Assembly (NCBI GenBank): GCA_035934235.1
Contig: DASYYB010000039.1
Location: 62,001 to 126,000 of the forward strand
Direction of reading: 5' to 3'
Length of the DNA stretch: 64,000 nt
From: REEB95 sp035934235
Lineage (GTDB): Bacteria > Pseudomonadota > Alphaproteobacteria > ATCC43930 > CGMCC-115725
A program made the position numbers and the translations under genes. The notes beneath the pieces are model-generated. The model saw only the letters and a list, made by a program, of their open reading frames with translations. It made no database searches and was not told where the DNA came from. This document shows, in pieces, positions 61,740 to 64,000 of the stretch (position 1 is its first letter; each line of letters opens with the position of its first letter).

Positions 61740-63758
61740 TTATGCCGCCGAGGAGACGGCTCCTTCTCGCGCTAGGGGAAGAATGATTCGCATGGTGGTG
61801 CCGGCGCCGGGTTGACTGATGACCTCGAGTTCGCCGCCGGCGGCGCGCACGAGCTCGCGGGTTTGATAGGCGCCGATGCCGCTGCCGCCCTCTTTGGTGG
61901 TACGGAACGGGCGGAACAATTCATGATGGACGAATTCCGGATCCATGCCCGGGCCGCGATCGGTGATTGCGATGACATGGCGGCCGTTTTCGATCGCGCC
62001 GGCGATGCTCACGACGGCGTCGGCGGGCGAAGCTTCGATGGCGTTGCTCAGGACATGGGTCAGGGCCGAGCGCAAATCCTCGACCGGCATGGTGACCAGC
62101 GTGGCGCCGCCTGACATACGCGTCTCGATCGGCACCGACGCGCCGGTGAGCGCACTGGCGACTTCGGCGACGATGCGCGCGACGTCGGTCGGCGCGGCGC
62201 GCCGCTGTTCGGCTGCGGCAGCGGTGCGCGCGTTCAATTGCAGCAGCAAGGCACTCATGCGTGCGGCCGATCCTTCGATGGTACGGAACGCGTCGGCGCG
62301 GAATTCCGGGTCGTTGCCGTGGCGCTGGGCGTTGACGGCGATCAGGCGCAGCTGGCCGGCGATGTTCTTGAGGTCGTGGCCGAGGAAGGCGAAACGCTTG
62401 CCGTATTCCTCGAGGCGGCGCGCGTCGGCCAATTGCTGCGCCGCGCTCTCTTCGCAGATATAGCTCGCCGCCTGGCGGCCGACCGCGCGCAGCAGATCGA
62501 AGCTTTCCCAGTTCAGGTCGAATGGCGCGCGCGGATGGGCGAGGGCGATGAAGCCGATCATGCGGCCGCTGTGGACGAGCGGCACAGCCAGCCAGAAGTG
62601 GCCGTCGGCACACCACGGCGCCGGATTGGCTTCGCCGTCGAGCGCTTGCGTCCAATGGCCGCCGCGGAAGGCGGCGACGAAGGCGCCGGTCAGCGGCTCG
62701 ACCAGTTCGGCCGGCAGGCGCATGTTGAAGAAGGCCGCTGGCCGGAATCCGACGCCCTCGTCGATGAGCCACAGCGCGCCGCGCGGGCTGTCGACGATGT
62801 TGGCGACAGCGTGGACGACGCGCTGGCGCAACCCGGCGCCGTCACGCGGTGCCGACAGGATGTCGATGAAGTTCATCCATTCGAGGCGATAGTCGTAGCG
62901 CAGCGAGAAAAAGTTGCGCGACACCAGATAATTGATCCGTGCCTTGATGCCGCCAGACGACAACACCAGAGCGAGCACCAGCGTGCTGCCGAACAGCGCC
63001 ACGATTTGCGCCGCCGGTCCCCAAGCGCCGCCGCGCAGCACCGTGCCGAGACTCGCGACGACCAGCAGGAACACGCCGCTCACCACCAGGGTGAAGGCAT
63101 GAAAGACCAGCCCGCGGGAAATGTGGTGGTCGATTCGCCAATCGCGGTTGCGCGCCAGGGTCAAGGCCAGGAACGGCGCCAACAGGCAGGTCGCCGCCGG
63201 CCGCGCTTGGGCGAAAGCCGGGTTGACGTGGCCGGTCAGCAACGCGGTCGAATAGAGGAATAGGCCATAAACGAAGAAGCCGCCGATGGCGATGCACAAC
63301 GGCACGACGTTCCACAGCCGTTTGGGCTCGATGTTGCGATAGAGGTTTTCGACCAGTAGCAGGCCGGCGATCGACAGGCCGGCGCGGGCGACGATCTGTG
63401 ACCAGACGAGCGCGTCTTGGCCGCTATGCACCAAATCGTTGGCCAGCGCGGCGGCACAGGCGAGCGCGCCGGCGGCAACGGCCAGGCCGCGCGCGCCGCG
63501 CTTGGCGGTATCGCCCGCTTGCGGCCGCAACAACCATTCGAGCAGCGCCAACCAGATCAGCGCCTGGACGGTTTCGAGCGGCTCGACGGCGCCGCGCGCG
63601 ACGTTCGTCGCCGACGCGATGGCCCATAGCGCGGTCGCGCCCGACGCGGCGAGGATGAAGCGGCCCTCGCGCGAAGCCTTGCCGCGCGCCAGCGTGAACA
63701 GGAACAGCGCGGCGAACGCACAGGCGCAAATCGCGGATGTGATGGCGGCGAACGACAT
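61740..63758 (-). CDS. prsK: PEP-CTERM system histidine kinase PrsK
   Basis: A 672-residue membrane sensor. About eight hydrophobic helices cover residues 1-270. A GAF domain follows (about 305-435), then the phosphorylatable His461 in FAFLGHDLKNIAGQLRL, and a HATPase domain (about 555-665) with the N box NAIEASP, DRGPGMD, GSGIGAYQTREL and GAGTTMRIILPL. This order is that of PrsK (TIGR02916). It faces PrsR one base downstream and starts three bases after the sugar transferase. Signal sensed is unknown. Confidence 0.95.
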   Translation of the reverse strand: MSFAAITSAICACAFAALFLFTLARGKASREGRFILAASGATALWAIASATNVARGAVEPLETVQALIWLALLEWLLRPQAGDTAKRGARGLAVAAGALACAAALANDLVHSGQDALVWSQIVARAGLSIAGLLLVENLYRNIEPKRLWNVVPLCIAIGGFFVYGLFLYSTALLTGHVNPAFAQARPAATCLLAPFLALTLARNRDWRIDHHISRGLVFHAFTLVVSGVFLLVVASLGTVLRGGAWGPAAQIVALFGSTLVLALVLSSGGIKARINYLVSRNFFSLRYDYRLEWMNFIDILSAPRDGAGLRQRVVHAVANIVDSPRGALWLIDEGVGFRPAAFFNMRLPAELVEPLTGAFVAAFRGGHWTQALDGEANPAPWCADGHFWLAVPLVHSGRMIGFIALAHPRAPFDLNWESFDLLRAVGRQAASYICEESAAQQLADARRLEEYGKRFAFLGHDLKNIAGQLRLIAVNAQRHGNDPEFRADAFRTIEGSAARMSALLLQLNARTAAAAEQRRAAPTDVARIVAEVASALTGASVPIETRMSGGATLVTMPVEDLRSALTHVLSNAIEASPADAVVSIAGAIENGRHVIAITDRGPGMDPEFVHHELFRPFRTTKEGGSGIGAYQTRELVRAAGGELEVISQPGAGTTMRIILPLAREGAVSSAA

Positions 63759-63761
63759 GGT

Positions 63762-64000
63762 TCAGCGCGCACCCTCGCGGAACAGGATAACGCGCACGGT
63801 CTGGATGAGGATGACGATGTCGAGGAACAGCGTGCGGTTCTTCACGTAGTAGAGATCGTAGGCGAGCTTGTGCCGCGCATCCTCGAGCGACGCGCCGTAG
63901 GAATAGTTGACCTGCGCCCAGCCGGTGATACCGGGCTTCACCGAATGCCGCTCGTTGTAGAACGGGATGCTTTCGGCCAGCTGGTTGACGAAAAACGGCC
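63762..64000 (-). CDS. XrtA-system initiating sugar transferase (C-terminal part)
   Basis: The right edge cuts this gene; only the last 78 residues are present. They read RHSVKPGITGWAQVNYSYGA, then LEDARHKLAYDLYYVKNRTL and a hydrophobic IVILIQTVRVILF end. This is the conserved C-terminus of bacterial sugar transferases of the EpsB/TIGR03013 XrtA type, which move a sugar-1-phosphate to undecaprenyl phosphate to start repeat-unit synthesis. It is upstream of prsK on the same strand and likely in one operon with prsKRT. Confidence 0.93.
   Translation of the reverse strand, partial: PFFVNQLAESIPFYNERHSVKPGITGWAQVNYSYGASLEDARHKLAYDLYYVKNRTLFLDIVILIQTVRVILFREGAR

Noticed and set aside
1..64000. 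tRNA, rRNA, transposase, integrase and toxin-antitoxin genes
   Set aside because: None could be recognised on either strand, so the loci show no direct sign of recent mobile insertion.

Overview
The window is GC-rich (roughly two-thirds G+C by eye), tightly packed DNA from what looks like an alphaproteobacterium. That placement is an inference from codon bias, a tandem glycine riboswitch of alphaproteobacterial type ahead of malate synthase, and an XrtA/PEP-CTERM exopolysaccharide locus. I cannot name a genus. No tRNA, rRNA, CRISPR array, phage module or intact insertion sequence is visible. About 50 genes can be supported.

Region 1 (1-12.8 kb) is a surface-polysaccharide locus. It holds GDP-mannose 4,6-dehydratase and GDP-L-fucose synthase (GDP-fucose supply), two paralogous Wzx-type flippases, four GT4-type glycosyltransferases, a SAM methyltransferase and an FkbM methyltransferase. 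Genes run in divergent blocks around regulatory-looking intergenic regions.

Region 2 (12.8-17.5 kb) is a cell-surface group on the minus strand: a PEP-CTERM protein with an NEP variant of the sorting motif, a 743-residue adhesin-like protein and a BBP2-type outer-membrane barrel.

Region 3 (17.5-38.4 kb) is mostly metabolism and transport: a small GIY-YIG-like protein, an orphan family-5 solute-binding protein, malate synthase under a tandem glycine riboswitch, a Liv-type ABC importer with two paralogous binding proteins, a double-GNAT protein, a DcaP-like porin, a PuuE-like protein, AsmA and L-lactate permease. It closes with three more envelope-type genes: a sugar-nucleotide epimerase, a YdcF/DUF218 protein and a nucleotidyltransferase.

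Region 4 (38.4-64 kb) is the XrtA system. The plus-strand run is export lipoprotein, Wzz-like chain-length protein, tyrosine autokinase, outer-membrane protein, NodB deacetylase, glycosyltransferase, exosortase A with an EpsI domain, and flippase. The putative O-ligase, a 71-residue membrane protein and another flippase follow on the minus strand. A translationally coupled plus-strand glycan-modification operon (GT2, APH-fold kinase, methyltransferase, GT4, deacetylase) faces prsT, prsR, prsK and the truncated priming sugar transferase on the minus strand. Together these should make, decorate, flip, polymerise and export a polysaccharide, sort PEP-CTERM proteins, and control this through the PrsK/PrsR sigma-54 pair. 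The most interesting unexplained items are the coupled kinase/methyltransferase/deacetylase operon, the non-canonical sorting signal beside the adhesin-like protein, the tyrosine-rich autokinase tail, and several repeat-bearing promoter regions.
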